A stretch of DNA of 64,000 nt from Leptospira kemamanensis (GCF_004769665.1 NZ_RQGG01000029.1:62001-126000), one strand, 5' to 3'. Counted from the stretch's first letter, positions 17,134 to 27,108 are shown. Made by a program: numbers and translations. The notes: a model not told the origin generated them from the sequence alone.

Positions 17134-19530
17134 ATGAGCATACGTTACAAATTCTTATTAATACTCAGCGTGAGTCAAATTCTTCTTGTGATCGCACTCA
17201 CAACTAGTTTTGCCTATCTTTTACAATCGGTAAAAAACATCCCTCAAACCCAACGAGCAGAAGACTTATCTCGGAATTTTCAAAGAGAACTCGAGTTCAA
17301 AGAAGAAAAACTCAGACTATTATTGGAAGAAATTACATTTAATGCCAGGACAAGGGAAATCTTAGAAAAAGGTTTAAATGATCGCCAAGTTTTACAAAGA
17401 GAACTTCCTTATTTGCAGCAGATCTTAAAACGGTATGGTCTTTCCATTTTTGAATTAGGGGATCACCAAGGAAAAGTTGTGTTTCGAGTCCACAGACCAA
17501 AGGACTTTGGTGACGATAAAAAAAATCAACCCATCATTCAAAATGCACTGAGTGGTCAAGCGACGGCTGCTTTGGAAGACGGGCATAGTGGGCTTGGGTT
17601 TCGATTGGCAGCACCACTCTTTGGACGTGGCACAATCCTTATTGGTCAAGTAGTTGATGATAATTTTACCAAAACCATCTCCAAGGACAACCGGATCCAT
17701 TTAGCAATTTTCCAAGAAGGAAAAGTGAAAACCGTTGGTTCCGATATGATCCGAATGGTGATGAATGATCATCCAAATTTACTCCTCGAAGAACAACGAT
17801 TTCATTTTCAGGACAAACCTTATTATTTAGTCAAAATTCCCTATATCGGAAGTTCCCAATCCATCAAACAATTGGTTTTCCATGTGATAATTGATGAAAA
17901 CGAAGTAGAATCTAAGACATGGAAGATTTGGTCTTTTTTTGTTGTCGCATCACTTGTATTATGTGGTGTCATCTTTTTGATTTCCTTTTTGTTCTCTAGA
18001 GATATGGTGGAAGCAATTAAACTTCTCACTTCTGCCATGGTGGACTTAGACCAATGGAAACCGGAAACATTACCAACACACAGAAGTGATGAAATCGGGC
18101 AAATGGGTAGAGTGTTTGTCGAAATGAAAGAAGAGTTGGCAGAACACCAAAACCATTTGGAAGAGATGGTCAACCAAAGGACAAGGGAGCTGAATGATAC
18201 CTTGTCTGAAATGCAAAAGATGCAAGAAAAACAAGATGGTGATTATTTTTTAACATCACTTCTCATCAAACCACTCAAAGGTTCATTTGCTAAATCGGAA
18301 ACGGTTTCCATAAAAATTTTTGAAAGACAAATGAAACAGTTTCAGTTTCGCAATAAACATTCAGAGATTGGTGGTGACTTGTCTGTCTCTGATTCCATTT
18401 ATTTGATGGGGAAAAAATATACAGTATTTTTGAATGCTGATGCGATGGGTAAATCCATCCAAGGGGCAGGTGGTGCACTTGTGATGGGAACCGTTTTTAA
18501 ATCCATCATCACACGTACACAGAAACTCCGATACATGCAAGACCGCCACCCCGAACGTTGGTTAAAGGAATGTTTCCAAGAAGTTCACAATGTATTTATC
18601 AGTTTTGATGGCCATATGTTACTCTCTGCAATTTTGGGATTGGTGGATGAGGAAACAGGGACATTGTATTATATCAATGCAGAACATCCATGGATTGTTT
18701 TATATCGGGATGGAGTGGCAAGTTTCTTAGAAAACGAACATTCTTTACGTAAGATTGGTTTTACCGAAATGAGTGGAGATGAAGTTGTCATTCAAATTTA
18801 TCCCTTACGGCCTGGTGATGTTTTGATTTTGGGATCTGATGGTCGAGATGATTTGTTTGTCGGTCATTCTGGTGGCAATCGAATGATCAATGATGATGAA
18901 ACTGTATTCCTTCGCCATGTCACAGAGGGTGGTGGTGATTTGGCTGAGATCTGTCGTGTGATGATGTTATTCGGTGAACTAACTGATGATTTGAGTCTCA
19001 TGAGGATTTCTTTTTTAGAGGAAGTAACCTTTGCTGCCAAAGAATCCACTAAAAACAATGTATACTATAAAATGTTAGGGGAAGGGATCCAGTCATATCG
19101 AGATGGAGAATGGAACAACGCCATTTATGCTTTGGAACTTGCTTTGGAATCAGAACCAGATGATTTGTATTGTTTACGAGAACTTTCAAAGCTCCATATG
19201 AAATCAAAAGATTATGAAAAGGCGATTGTTCTCGCCAATCGATATCTACAACTGAATCCAGGCGATACAGACTTTTTATTTTACATCGCGTATGCACACA
19301 AACAAAAACGTGATTTTGTTTTGGCAACAGACTATGCGGAAAGGCTGCGTTACCGAGATCCAAAAAATTTCAATAACTTACTATTGTTAGCTGAAATACT
19401 GATGCATCGCAGGGATATTGAACGATCCAAAGAAGTATTACTTGCCTTACAAGAAATGGCACCAGAAAATCCAAAATTATTAAAACTCAAAAACTTTTGG
19501 AAAAAAATGGTTACAACATCAGTTACTTGA
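17134..19530 (+). CDS. membrane SpoIIE-type PP2C phosphatase with TPR tail
   Basis: A 798-residue signalling protein. A first membrane helix at about 6-30 and a second near 268-290 enclose an extracytoplasmic sensor of about 235 residues with cache-like segments (LSIFELGDHQGKVVFRV, GLGFRLAAPLFGRGTI). A HAMP domain (about 290-340) and short coiled coil lead to a PP2C/SpoIIE phosphatase at about 390-620, with GGDLSVSD, FLNADAMGKSIQGAGGALVM and LGSDGRDDLF giving the metal-binding Asp residues. TPR repeats occupy about 640-790. Such phosphatases dephosphorylate STAS anti-anti-sigma factors, and a STAS gene lies 40 bases away on the opposite strand. Confidence 0.9.
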   Translation: MSIRYKFLLILSVSQILLVIALTTSFAYLLQSVKNIPQTQRAEDLSRNFQRELEFKEEKLRLLLEEITFNARTREILEKGLNDRQVLQRELPYLQQILKRYGLSIFELGDHQGKVVFRVHRPKDFGDDKKNQPIIQNALSGQATAALEDGHSGLGFRLAAPLFGRGTILIGQVVDDNFTKTISKDNRIHLAIFQEGKVKTVGSDMIRMVMNDHPNLLLEEQRFHFQDKPYYLVKIPYIGSSQSIKQLVFHVIIDENEVESKTWKIWSFFVVASLVLCGVIFLISFLFSRDMVEAIKLLTSAMVDLDQWKPETLPTHRSDEIGQMGRVFVEMKEELAEHQNHLEEMVNQRTRELNDTLSEMQKMQEKQDGDYFLTSLLIKPLKGSFAKSETVSIKIFERQMKQFQFRNKHSEIGGDLSVSDSIYLMGKKYTVFLNADAMGKSIQGAGGALVMGTVFKSIITRTQKLRYMQDRHPERWLKECFQEVHNVFISFDGHMLLSAILGLVDEETGTLYYINAEHPWIVLYRDGVASFLENEHSLRKIGFTEMSGDEVVIQIYPLRPGDVLILGSDGRDDLFVGHSGGNRMINDDETVFLRHVTEGGGDLAEICRVMMLFGELTDDLSLMRISFLEEVTFAAKESTKNNVYYKMLGEGIQSYRDGEWNNAIYALELALESEPDDLYCLRELSKLHMKSKDYEKAIVLANRYLQLNPGDTDFLFYIAYAHKQKRDFVLATDYAERLRYRDPKNFNNLLLLAEILMHRRDIERSKEVLLALQEMAPENPKLLKLKNFWKKMVTTSVT

Positions 19531-19570
19531 TAGTAGTGATTGCTAACTGAAGATCAATTCGCGAATGGAA

Positions 19571-19909
19571 TTAGGGTTCAAAGGAATGGATAGCTTCTTC
19601 TGTTGATTCAAAAATCTGGATCACAGAGGAGATTTTGGAAATTCGAAAAATTTGACGGATGGTTTTGGATACATTCACGATCCTAAGTCCTCCGCCTAAT
19701 TCTGTTAGTTTGTCATTGAGTGACATGATGAGTCCAAATCCAGAAGAGTCGATAAAACTGACTCCTTCCAAATCAAAAATGAAACGATGTTCGGATTGGG
19801 ACGCAGATTCTTTGATCCTTTCCTTTAAGATACCGGCATTTAACATATCTAAGTTGCCAAATAACTTAAGGACTACAATTCCGTTAGATTTAGATTCTGT
19901 ATATTCCAT
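19571..19909 (-). CDS. STAS anti-anti-sigma factor
   Basis: A 112-residue single STAS domain of the SpoIIAA/RsbV type. The phosphorylation-loop motif FIDSSGFGLIMSL near residues 51-63 has the conserved Ser pair; the start VLKLFGNLDMLNAGILKERI and end LRIVNVSKTIRQIFRISKI also fit. These proteins switch partners with anti-sigma kinases depending on Ser phosphorylation. It converges with the SpoIIE-TPR phosphatase, a plausible cognate enzyme, though proximity is the only evidence. No RsbW-type kinase is nearby. Confidence 0.9.
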   Translation of the reverse strand: MEYTESKSNGIVVLKLFGNLDMLNAGILKERIKESASQSEHRFIFDLEGVSFIDSSGFGLIMSLNDKLTELGGGLRIVNVSKTIRQIFRISKISSVIQIFESTEEAIHSFEP

Positions 19910-19953
19910 CGAATCGCTTAGAGAATAGCCAATTTTCCAATTTGGTCAATAGT

Positions 19954-22002
19954 TTAATTCACAAACTTATCCCATTTTTCTTCTACGGAGATGGTTCGTA
20001 AGATCCGCCAGATCAGTTTGGATCCATTTTCGGAATTGGTCATAATGACGACTCCATACCCTTTTTCCGCATTGAAGATGGTAAGCGACTTATGTCCCTT
20101 TGTGTGCCCCCCATGGAAGAAATATTCGGTTTTTCCAGTCCGATTCAAAAAGAATCCATGAGCGACAAGGGCATGAACCGTTAAACTGGCTGCACTCATC
20201 TTGGGGGAGAGCAGGTATTCAGCAGATTCTTTGCTTAAAAAATCAGAACGACCACGTTTTGCTTTTGCAACTTCATTGAATACCAAACCGACTTCTTCTG
20301 GTGTTGTCCAAAGGCCACCTGAGGAGAGTTCCGGTGTTACGAATTTCTTTTCAGGTAAAAGATTTCCTAATTCATCGTAACCATCACAACGATCATCTGC
20401 TTCTGTTAGATTCTGTCGAAATGTACTTCGTTTCATCTGTAAAGGTTGGAATACTATTTCTTCCATCAGTTTTGGGAATGGTTTTCCCGTACGTTCTGTT
20501 AGGATTTCTTGAACGATGCTATAACCACCACCAGAATATCTGGATTTGGTGCCTGGTTTATAATACAATTTTAATCCGTTCCCTTTGGAAACATTTGTAT
20601 CTTTCAAATCTTTTAGATGTTTTTTACCAGAGTTGATCGGGTCATCCCAATTTCCTTTTTCAGTGAGTCCACTTGTATGGGAGAGAAGTAAATCCAAATT
20701 GACCATACTTCTTTTTTTGTCTTTGGGAACGGACACTTTGTACTGTTTTAGTTTCCCAATCCAATTGGAATACAAATCTAGTTGTCCCGATTCTACCAAA
20801 CGTAAGGTAGCAGTGGCTGTCATTGTTTTAGAAAGGGAACCTGCACGAAACAAGGTTTGTTGTGACTTTGTTCCATACATTTTTTTCCAACTTAAGGAAT
20901 AGTTTTTAAAAACAGCAATTCCGAGGGATGGAACCTTTTCTTCTTTCATCAGTTCTTCAATAGAAACTTCGTTTGGAGAACTTGTCTTTTTTTTGAGGTT
21001 TAGTTTTTTAGCGGCAAAGATGATCTCAGTTAAAATAGATTTTATCGAAGAAAGGTCTCCTTTACTGGCTCCATAGGGACTCACCACGGAAATAAAAATT
21101 CTACTTTTGAGATCGTGGTAAAGGAAATTGGATATTCCCTTTTTTTTCCCATAAGACCAATAAAAATAATCACCTACATAGACTCCTTCTCCAAATGAGA
21201 TAGGATCTTCGGCAATGGCATCAGCTAACACCGTTTTTTTGAGAATGGAATCCCTTGCGTCTTTCGAAATTCGTTTTGTGTTTCGAATGGATTCAACAAA
21301 TAATAATAAGTCTTCCGGTGTACTTAAGATTCCACTGTTTCCTAAGAGTGGGTCATTTGTATCCACAGAAGAATGTTTCATCTCCAGTGGATCAAAAATT
21401 TCTGCTTTGATGACCGTCGCGTATGATTTGGAGGTGATGGTTTCTATGATATATGCTAAAAACAAATAATCCAATCGGCTATACTTCCAATATTCGCCTG
21501 GTGTGAAGTTTGGTTTGCTATTGGATTCGATGAATGCTTTTTTGATCTCTTCTCGTTTTAAATTTGATTTTTCAGAATCAAAGTTGGGTAAAAATTCTAT
21601 GATTTTGGGTAACCCAGAAGTATGTCGTAACAAGTGTTCGATTGTTGTTTTGGAATGAGGAAACCAGGGGATGTATTTTTTTACCGGATCTTTAAGCGAA
21701 ATTTTTTTCTCTTCGACTAGTTTGTGAATGAGAAAGGTTGTGAAAAGCTTAGAAGATTCGCCAAGAGGGAAGTTGTGTTTTTTAAAGAGTTGAGAACGTT
21801 TTTTCCTTTTTCCCGTCGTAATGGTTTCACGAAATAAAACGGTATCATCTTGTGAGATGAAAACAACACCTTGGAAACCTTCTTGTTTGATCCTTTTTCG
21901 AATTTTTTCTTTGGTCTCTTCTGAAAAAGAACCAATCCCATCTTCCGAACAGTGAACCAATAAAAAACTGAACAGAAGAAAGGTAAAAATCCGATGTTTC
22001 AT
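19954..22002 (-). CDS. lipoprotein with two beta-lactamase-fold domains, first one degenerate
   Basis: A 682-residue lipoprotein: signal peptide ending LLVHC with lipidated Cys18. Two serine-hydrolase (class C beta-lactamase/esterase) domains follow. The second (about 345-680) keeps all motifs: S389-L-S-K392 in RAGSLSKTM, Y489-S in RYSGGGYS and H630-G-G in FFHGGHTKGH. In the first (about 30-340) the aligned positions read G-E82-S-S-K85, Y174-S-R and Y284-G-K, so the catalytic Ser is Glu and the YxN and HxG motifs are lost. The first half is therefore a probable pseudo-enzyme. Substrate unknown; peptidoglycan or ester hydrolysis is typical. It lies 14 bases after gpmI. Confidence 0.88.
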   Translation of the reverse strand: MKHRIFTFLLFSFLLVHCSEDGIGSFSEETKEKIRKRIKQEGFQGVVFISQDDTVLFRETITTGKRKKRSQLFKKHNFPLGESSKLFTTFLIHKLVEEKKISLKDPVKKYIPWFPHSKTTIEHLLRHTSGLPKIIEFLPNFDSEKSNLKREEIKKAFIESNSKPNFTPGEYWKYSRLDYLFLAYIIETITSKSYATVIKAEIFDPLEMKHSSVDTNDPLLGNSGILSTPEDLLLFVESIRNTKRISKDARDSILKKTVLADAIAEDPISFGEGVYVGDYFYWSYGKKKGISNFLYHDLKSRIFISVVSPYGASKGDLSSIKSILTEIIFAAKKLNLKKKTSSPNEVSIEELMKEEKVPSLGIAVFKNYSLSWKKMYGTKSQQTLFRAGSLSKTMTATATLRLVESGQLDLYSNWIGKLKQYKVSVPKDKKRSMVNLDLLLSHTSGLTEKGNWDDPINSGKKHLKDLKDTNVSKGNGLKLYYKPGTKSRYSGGGYSIVQEILTERTGKPFPKLMEEIVFQPLQMKRSTFRQNLTEADDRCDGYDELGNLLPEKKFVTPELSSGGLWTTPEEVGLVFNEVAKAKRGRSDFLSKESAEYLLSPKMSAASLTVHALVAHGFFLNRTGKTEYFFHGGHTKGHKSLTIFNAEKGYGVVIMTNSENGSKLIWRILRTISVEEKWDKFVN

Positions 22003-22016
22003 ACGAAAGGAGAAGA

Positions 22017-23669
22017 TTAATTTCTAAGGATTAGACTAGGGTGATATCCTTCTGGTGCTTGGAATCCCAATAAATCCATCATGGTTGCAGCAACGTTTGC
22101 AAGTCCCTTTTCTTCTAATTTTGCATTCAGTTGGATTTTCCCTTTTGGGTCATAGAGTACAAATTGTACGGGATTTAGGGTGTGGCTTGTTTTCGGAACA
22201 GGTTTTCCGTCTTTTGCCGTTTGTGCATTTCCCTTTTTGTCCAATTGGTACATCTCATCCGCATTCCCATGATCTGCTGTGATACAAAGAACTGTGTTTG
22301 TTTCATCACAGATTTTTTTGATACGATCGAGACAAAGGTCCAAATACTCCAAACCTTTTACAGTGGCATCCATGTTTCCTGTATGGCCCACCATGTCCCC
22401 ATTTGCATAATTTACGCGTAAAAAAGGAAACTTATGGGATGTAAGGGCAAGCACTAGGTTATCTGTAATTTCTTTGGCTTTCATTTCCGGTTTTTGGTCA
22501 AACGGAATGATGTCCGATTTCACTTCTTCATAGGTCTCGATCGTTTGGTTAAAATAACCAGAACGGTTCCCATTCCAAAAAAAGGTAACATGTCCATACT
22601 TTTGTGTTTCCGAAAGTGCGTATTGAGCAATCCCTTCGTTCGCAAAGTATTCTCCCATGGTACGGTCAATGGCTGGTGGAGCGACTAAGTATTGTTTGGG
22701 GATGAATAGATCTCCGTCATATTGCATCATTCCTGCAAATTCAACTTTAGGAAATCGTTTTCGGTTGAGGTGTGATAGGTTTTCTTCGGTAAAGGCTCTT
22801 GAAATTTCAATGGCCCTGTCCCCTCTAAAGTTAAAAAACACAACCGAATCATTGTCTAAAATTTTACCAACGGGAGTTCCATTTTTGTCACCGATCACAA
22901 ATCCTGGAAGGTATTGGTCAATGACGGACGGATTTTCTGTGCGGAATGATTCAATGGCAACTTTTGCAGAAGGAAAGATTCTTCCTTCTCCTTCCACGTG
23001 ATGATTCCATCCACGTTCCACCATCGACCAATCCGCATCATAACGGTCCATGGTTAATTCCATACGACCACCACCCGATGCGATTTGAATATCAACACCG
23101 GAACTTCTATGAGAATCTAAATAAGTTTCAAAAGGGATTAAATAGTCTAACGCTGATTTTTCGGGAACATCTCTTCCATCGAGTAAAAGATGGAGTCTGA
23201 TTTTTTTTACATTTTCTTGGATTGCTTGGTTGATGAGGGCTTTTAAGTGATCGATATGGCTGTGTACGTTTCCATCTGAAAAAAGACCGATGAAATGAAA
23301 CGTGGAAGAATGAGACGAACAATTGGTGACCATTTTTTTCCAAATGGGTCCTTGGAACAAACTTCCATTTTCTATGGATTGGGAAACAAGTTTGGCTCCT
23401 TGGTCAAAGATGCGACCCGATCCAAGAACGTTATGTCCTACTTCTGAGTTTCCCATGTCCTCATCGCTTGGCATACCCACAGCGGTTCCATGTGCTTTTA
23501 ATAAAACAGTTGGATGGTTTTTCCAAAATCCTTTTAACACAGGCATATTGGCTTTTGCAACAGCATTGCCGTTTTCAAATCCTTTTTCTGTATAACCCAC
23601 TCCATCTAGAACGATGAGTAAAACTTGTTTGGTAAGTGGTCCTTCTGGATGTTTTTTAAGAGTTAACAT
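22017..23669 (-). CDS. gpmI: 2,3-bisphosphoglycerate-independent phosphoglycerate mutase
   Basis: Interconverts 3- and 2-phosphoglycerate in glycolysis with two metal ions. The 550-residue protein has the alkaline-phosphatase-fold start [12 protein letters not shown] with metal-binding Asp22, the phospho-acceptor Ser75 in [19 protein letters not shown], the substrate Arg region [14 protein letters not shown], and the metal motifs [13 protein letters not shown] and [11 protein letters not shown]. Length is a little above the usual 510-ish. It is followed 14 bases later by the double hydrolase gene on the same strand. Confidence 0.96.
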   Translation of the reverse strand: MLTLKKHPEGPLTKQVLLIVLDGVGYTEKGFENGNAVAKANMPVLKGFWKNHPTVLLKAHGTAVGMPSDEDMGNSEVGHNVLGSGRIFDQGAKLVSQSIENGSLFQGPIWKKMVTNCSSHSSTFHFIGLFSDGNVHSHIDHLKALINQAIQENVKKIRLHLLLDGRDVPEKSALDYLIPFETYLDSHRSSGVDIQIASGGGRMELTMDRYDADWSMVERGWNHHVEGEGRIFPSAKVAIESFRTENPSVIDQYLPGFVIGDKNGTPVGKILDNDSVVFFNFRGDRAIEISRAFTEENLSHLNRKRFPKVEFAGMMQYDGDLFIPKQYLVAPPAIDRTMGEYFANEGIAQYALSETQKYGHVTFFWNGNRSGYFNQTIETYEEVKSDIIPFDQKPEMKAKEITDNLVLALTSHKFPFLRVNYANGDMVGHTGNMDATVKGLEYLDLCLDRIKKICDETNTVLCITADHGNADEMYQLDKKGNAQTAKDGKPVPKTSHTLNPVQFVLYDPKGKIQLNAKLEEKGLANVAATMMDLLGFQAPEGYHPSLILRN

Positions 23670-23704
23670 AAATTAGATTCCCCTGTCTTTTTCCATTTTG
23701 AAAA

Positions 23705-24988
23705 TTAGGGAAGATTTTGCAACTGGAAGATATCAAATGGAGTTAGTTCAACAGAACTGGGAATTGGGTTGAGTAATGCATTGCCAATGTTCGTATCAAA
23801 AACATAAATTCCTGGTCTCGAAAAATCGGTGGAACCCACGAGTAATTTTCCTTCGTTTGTGAGTAACAACCCTGATAAACTAATTCCAATATTGCCTGGA
23901 ATTTGTAAGAGAGTCCCTAGTTTTTCTCCTGTGCGTGGGCGAAACACTTGGATGGTTTTGTTGAATCCAGAATCTAAAACAGAAGCATATCCGAACTCTT
24001 CGTTTTTGATTTGAAAGGATAAAATATCACCACCAGCCACGTCTTCCGCATACAATCGATTCGGATGAAATTGTCTTGTACTCAAACGGAAGGCAATGAT
24101 TCCCGCATCAATTTGGGAAAGAAAACCGACCCTGCCCACACAGGAAAAAACCAAATAGGTTTCTCCAAACAAAAATATCTTTTGGATTTTGGAACTAGGA
24201 TTGCGATAAGGTAAGGTATAGATCGCTTTGATCTGATTTAAGTCCATATCTACTTCTACCAGGAAAGAATCTGAGTTAGGTGGTAGATATCCAGATACAT
24301 CATTTCGATCTAATCTTTGTAATAAGACAAACAAACTCGATCCGTCTTGGATCATATAAGATGCTTCCACAGAAGCATCAGGGATTCCAGAGGTAGAAAA
24401 AGTTTCTCTGAGAGAAGTAAACGATACACCTCCCACTTTGACTCCCGAACTGCGGCTATAAATCGCAAGTTCATCTGCATTGTACAAACTGATGAAATAT
24501 TTATCATTCCAAACAGCTATGTCTTGTGGATTTTTTCCTTGGCCAACACTAAACTCTTGTTCGGTGAAAAAGCCAAGTTGTGGGTTTAAAACTTGGATGG
24601 AATCACGATTGAGCCTATTGATAATAAATACTCTGTCATTGGAATAACGTCCCACGGCATCAGAATGGATGGGCACAGAAGTGGGAAACGTAGTAAAGGA
24701 ATTGGGTTCAAAGGTTTTGAATCTTCCTCCACTGGCAAAGTCAGAAGTGACAACACCAACAGAAGTCGGAGATGCTGATAAAAATAAAAATTGGAATAAA
24801 CTTGGTTTTTCAATTTCCAACTGACTACATTGGAACGAAAAGAAAAGGATGGGAAATATACGTAGTGCGTATATCCCGCGTAGGGCGTTGTAACTGTAAT
24901 TCAAATATCGTGCAGCGAATATACGTAATGCATATATCCCGCGTTGAGGGTTGTATTTGTCTTGAAAGCTATTGGTGGTATTGGACAT
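23705..24988 (-). CDS. beta-propeller lipoprotein coupled to a TonB-dependent receptor
   Basis: A 427-residue protein. The mature part from about residue 55 looks like a YncE-like propeller: repeated strand blocks such as VFIINRLNRDSIQVLNP, KYFISLYNADELAIYSRSSG and KLLVGSTDFSRPGIYVFD. The leader is odd: residues 1-53 contain the peptide RGIYALRIF twice, 21 residues apart, before PILFFSFQC, a spirochaete-type lipobox. The ATG overlaps the receptor's stop (TAATG), which supports this start and translational coupling; a TTG within the leader would give a more normal signal peptide. The likely role is a surface partner of the receptor, inferred from pairings of propeller lipoproteins with TonB receptors elsewhere. 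Confidence 0.75.
   Translation of the reverse strand: MSNTTNSFQDKYNPQRGIYALRIFAARYLNYSYNALRGIYALRIFPILFFSFQCSQLEIEKPSLFQFLFLSASPTSVGVVTSDFASGGRFKTFEPNSFTTFPTSVPIHSDAVGRYSNDRVFIINRLNRDSIQVLNPQLGFFTEQEFSVGQGKNPQDIAVWNDKYFISLYNADELAIYSRSSGVKVGGVSFTSLRETFSTSGIPDASVEASYMIQDGSSLFVLLQRLDRNDVSGYLPPNSDSFLVEVDMDLNQIKAIYTLPYRNPSSKIQKIFLFGETYLVFSCVGRVGFLSQIDAGIIAFRLSTRQFHPNRLYAEDVAGGDILSFQIKNEEFGYASVLDSGFNKTIQVFRPRTGEKLGTLLQIPGNIGISLSGLLLTNEGKLLVGSTDFSRPGIYVFDTNIGNALLNPIPSSVELTPFDIFQLQNLP
24855..24955. repeat. two-copy palindromic repeat, 63-bp spacing, inside a coding leader
   Basis: Near-identical 27-bp cores at 24855-24881 and 24918-24944 differ at two positions. Similarity continues more weakly for about 11 bases to 24892 and 24955. 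Start-to-start distance is 63 bases, i.e. 21 codons in frame. Each core contains an inverted repeat: ATATACG and CGTATAT around five bases, perfect in the first copy and with one mismatch in the second. Read on the minus strand both cores encode RGIYALRIF and both differences are synonymous. Confidence 0.85.
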
Positions 24989-27066
24989 TAGAATCGATAA
25001 CTCCCAGTCACATAATAACTTCTACCTGGTAAGGGATAGCCCACCAAATCTTCTACTCGTTTGTCTGTTAGGTTACGCACTTCAAAACCTAAAATCAATT
25101 CATTTCCCGTTTCTTTATTTTTATAAGCTGAATATTGGATATAAAGATTCCAAAATTGGCGAGCAGGTAGATAACCCAAATATTCATTGGTTCGATCTCG
25201 AAAATTGGCACCAATGTATTGGTATTCAATTCCAAATTCGGAAGTCTCATTAAAAAAGGCAAGTAAGGCACTGCCTTGACTTTTGGAACGAAGAGGGAGG
25301 TATTTACCATTTAACGCTGGTGATTCGGAGTAGTTTCTTGCATCTTGGTATGTATAATTAAAGTTAAACTTGATTCCTTTGTTCCAAATGAGATTGTGAT
25401 TTGTTTCTACCCCACGAATGAAGGCCTGGTCTACGTTTTCAGGGCGCAATGTAAATTGAGAGTTTGGTAAAAACAAAATCATATCATAAATTCGTTTTTG
25501 AAAATAGGAAACATCCGATTGGATTTTCCATTGGGAATTTGGTTTTGTATGGAGATAAAAGCCAACATCACCATTCCGACTTTGTTCAGGCCTCAATTTT
25601 GTATTTCCTACAATACTTCCACGTTCCCCAAATAACTCTAAAAAACTAGGAATCCGAAAATCTTTACTAAGATTGGCAAGGGATCCAAATTCTAAATTTT
25701 CTTTTTTGATCCAAACCAGTTTGATTCCAAAACTAGGATTCGTAAAATTTTGTCTGACATAAAATACATCACTAAGTGGATCGAGAAGTTGATTTCGAAC
25801 ACTGGTTTCATCTTTTCCAAATCGACCGGTATACCGTTCAAAACGTACTTGTGGAACTAAAAACAATCGGTTGGAAAACAAACGGATTTCATCTTGGAAG
25901 GTAAAACTTTGGGTATCCCTTCTTTTTTTTGGTTCTTTTCTCTCCGTTTCATGATTGGCTCGTTTTTCGTAACGAGTAAAAAATTCTTGTTCGGTTTGGA
26001 TGGAAGCTCGAAGGATTTGATGATACTCGAGCAAATACAATGTGGGAGAGATTTGAAATCCATATTGATTTGTTTTTGTAAATGCATTAGGAGTTCCAAA
26101 ACTGAATTCTGATTTGGGGTCAAACAAATCATCTTTCGCAAAATTCCCATAGGTTTTGGTTTCTAAAGTCAAATTTGTAAATAAAAACTCATTGGTTTCT
26201 GTGGTGAGAGCGGAAGATAGTTTACTAAACACTCTGCCAACAGAACTGGTTTGTCTATTCCCAGGACCAGGTAACCCTTGTTTTCTGTGGATATAATCGT
26301 TTAAAAAGTTGATTTTGGTTTTGTCCAACACAAAGGAAAGATTGCCTGTGAATCCAGTTTTCCGAAACTGAGCATTCTTTCGTTCGTCGATGGTATCATC
26401 ATAGGTATTAAATAATACGGTTCCTTTGTTATTTAAGTAAGCAAAGTTTTGATCGGAAGTTTCATGTAGTGCCTGAACAAAATAAGATCCACTTGTGAAT
26501 TGATCCATATGGGTAACGGTAGCTTTTGCGGTTTTAAAACTACCACCCATCAAATTCACGCGAGTGATTGGTTTTTCAATTTTGATTTTGGAAACTAAGT
26601 TGATGCTACCACCAATGGCCGATCCAGAAAAGCCCGCTGGTGTTCCTGATTTGTAAATTTCAATTTTTTCTAAATTGTCAAAAGGCAAATCCGCTAAATT
26701 GATTTCTCCACCTAACGAATTGTTGATGGGGACTCCATTCCAGTAAATTTTCGATTGGTTGGGGTTTGTTCCTCTTAGTGAAAGTGTGGAGTAAGACCCA
26801 AGTCCACCAAATTGGCGGACTCTCACACCAGCTTCGCGACTTAATACATCAGGTAGGCTCGTATAGCGAGTGTTTGATTGCTCTAAATTGATTTCTTTTT
26901 GAAAGCCAGTTGGATTTTTGCTAAAATTTGTATTTTTGGAGGTGGAATCTACATTGGCTTTGATTTCGACCGCATCTCCTTCCTTGGCAGACGAGGCCTG
27001 AGCGAATACCATTTGGGGGCCGAGAAGGAAACAGAGGAATAAAATGGATTTGGATTGGGAAATCAT
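24988..27066 (-). CDS. TonB-dependent outer-membrane receptor
   Basis: A 692-residue porin-like receptor importing a scarce ligand (siderophore, haem or cobalamin type). A signal peptide ends near QMVFA-QASS. The plug domain (about 45-165) has LPDVLSREAGVRVRQFGGLG, LSLRGTNPNQSKIYWNGVPI and the closing GGSINLVSK. The rest is a 22-strand-type barrel rich in aromatic strands and ends in Phe (YYVTGSYRF), as expected for BamA recognition. The plug resembles BtuB-type receptors, but the ligand cannot be read from sequence. Its stop overlaps the start of the propeller lipoprotein gene. No riboswitch-sized leader is present upstream; only about 80 bases separate it from the divergent kinase. Confidence 0.93.
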   Translation of the reverse strand: MISQSKSILFLCFLLGPQMVFAQASSAKEGDAVEIKANVDSTSKNTNFSKNPTGFQKEINLEQSNTRYTSLPDVLSREAGVRVRQFGGLGSYSTLSLRGTNPNQSKIYWNGVPINNSLGGEINLADLPFDNLEKIEIYKSGTPAGFSGSAIGGSINLVSKIKIEKPITRVNLMGGSFKTAKATVTHMDQFTSGSYFVQALHETSDQNFAYLNNKGTVLFNTYDDTIDERKNAQFRKTGFTGNLSFVLDKTKINFLNDYIHRKQGLPGPGNRQTSSVGRVFSKLSSALTTETNEFLFTNLTLETKTYGNFAKDDLFDPKSEFSFGTPNAFTKTNQYGFQISPTLYLLEYHQILRASIQTEQEFFTRYEKRANHETERKEPKKRRDTQSFTFQDEIRLFSNRLFLVPQVRFERYTGRFGKDETSVRNQLLDPLSDVFYVRQNFTNPSFGIKLVWIKKENLEFGSLANLSKDFRIPSFLELFGERGSIVGNTKLRPEQSRNGDVGFYLHTKPNSQWKIQSDVSYFQKRIYDMILFLPNSQFTLRPENVDQAFIRGVETNHNLIWNKGIKFNFNYTYQDARNYSESPALNGKYLPLRSKSQGSALLAFFNETSEFGIEYQYIGANFRDRTNEYLGYLPARQFWNLYIQYSAYKNKETGNELILGFEVRNLTDKRVEDLVGYPLPGRSYYVTGSYRF

Positions 27067-27108
27067 GAAGGCGTTTTTTCTCGGTACCTTGCCAAACTGG
27101 AATAGGAA

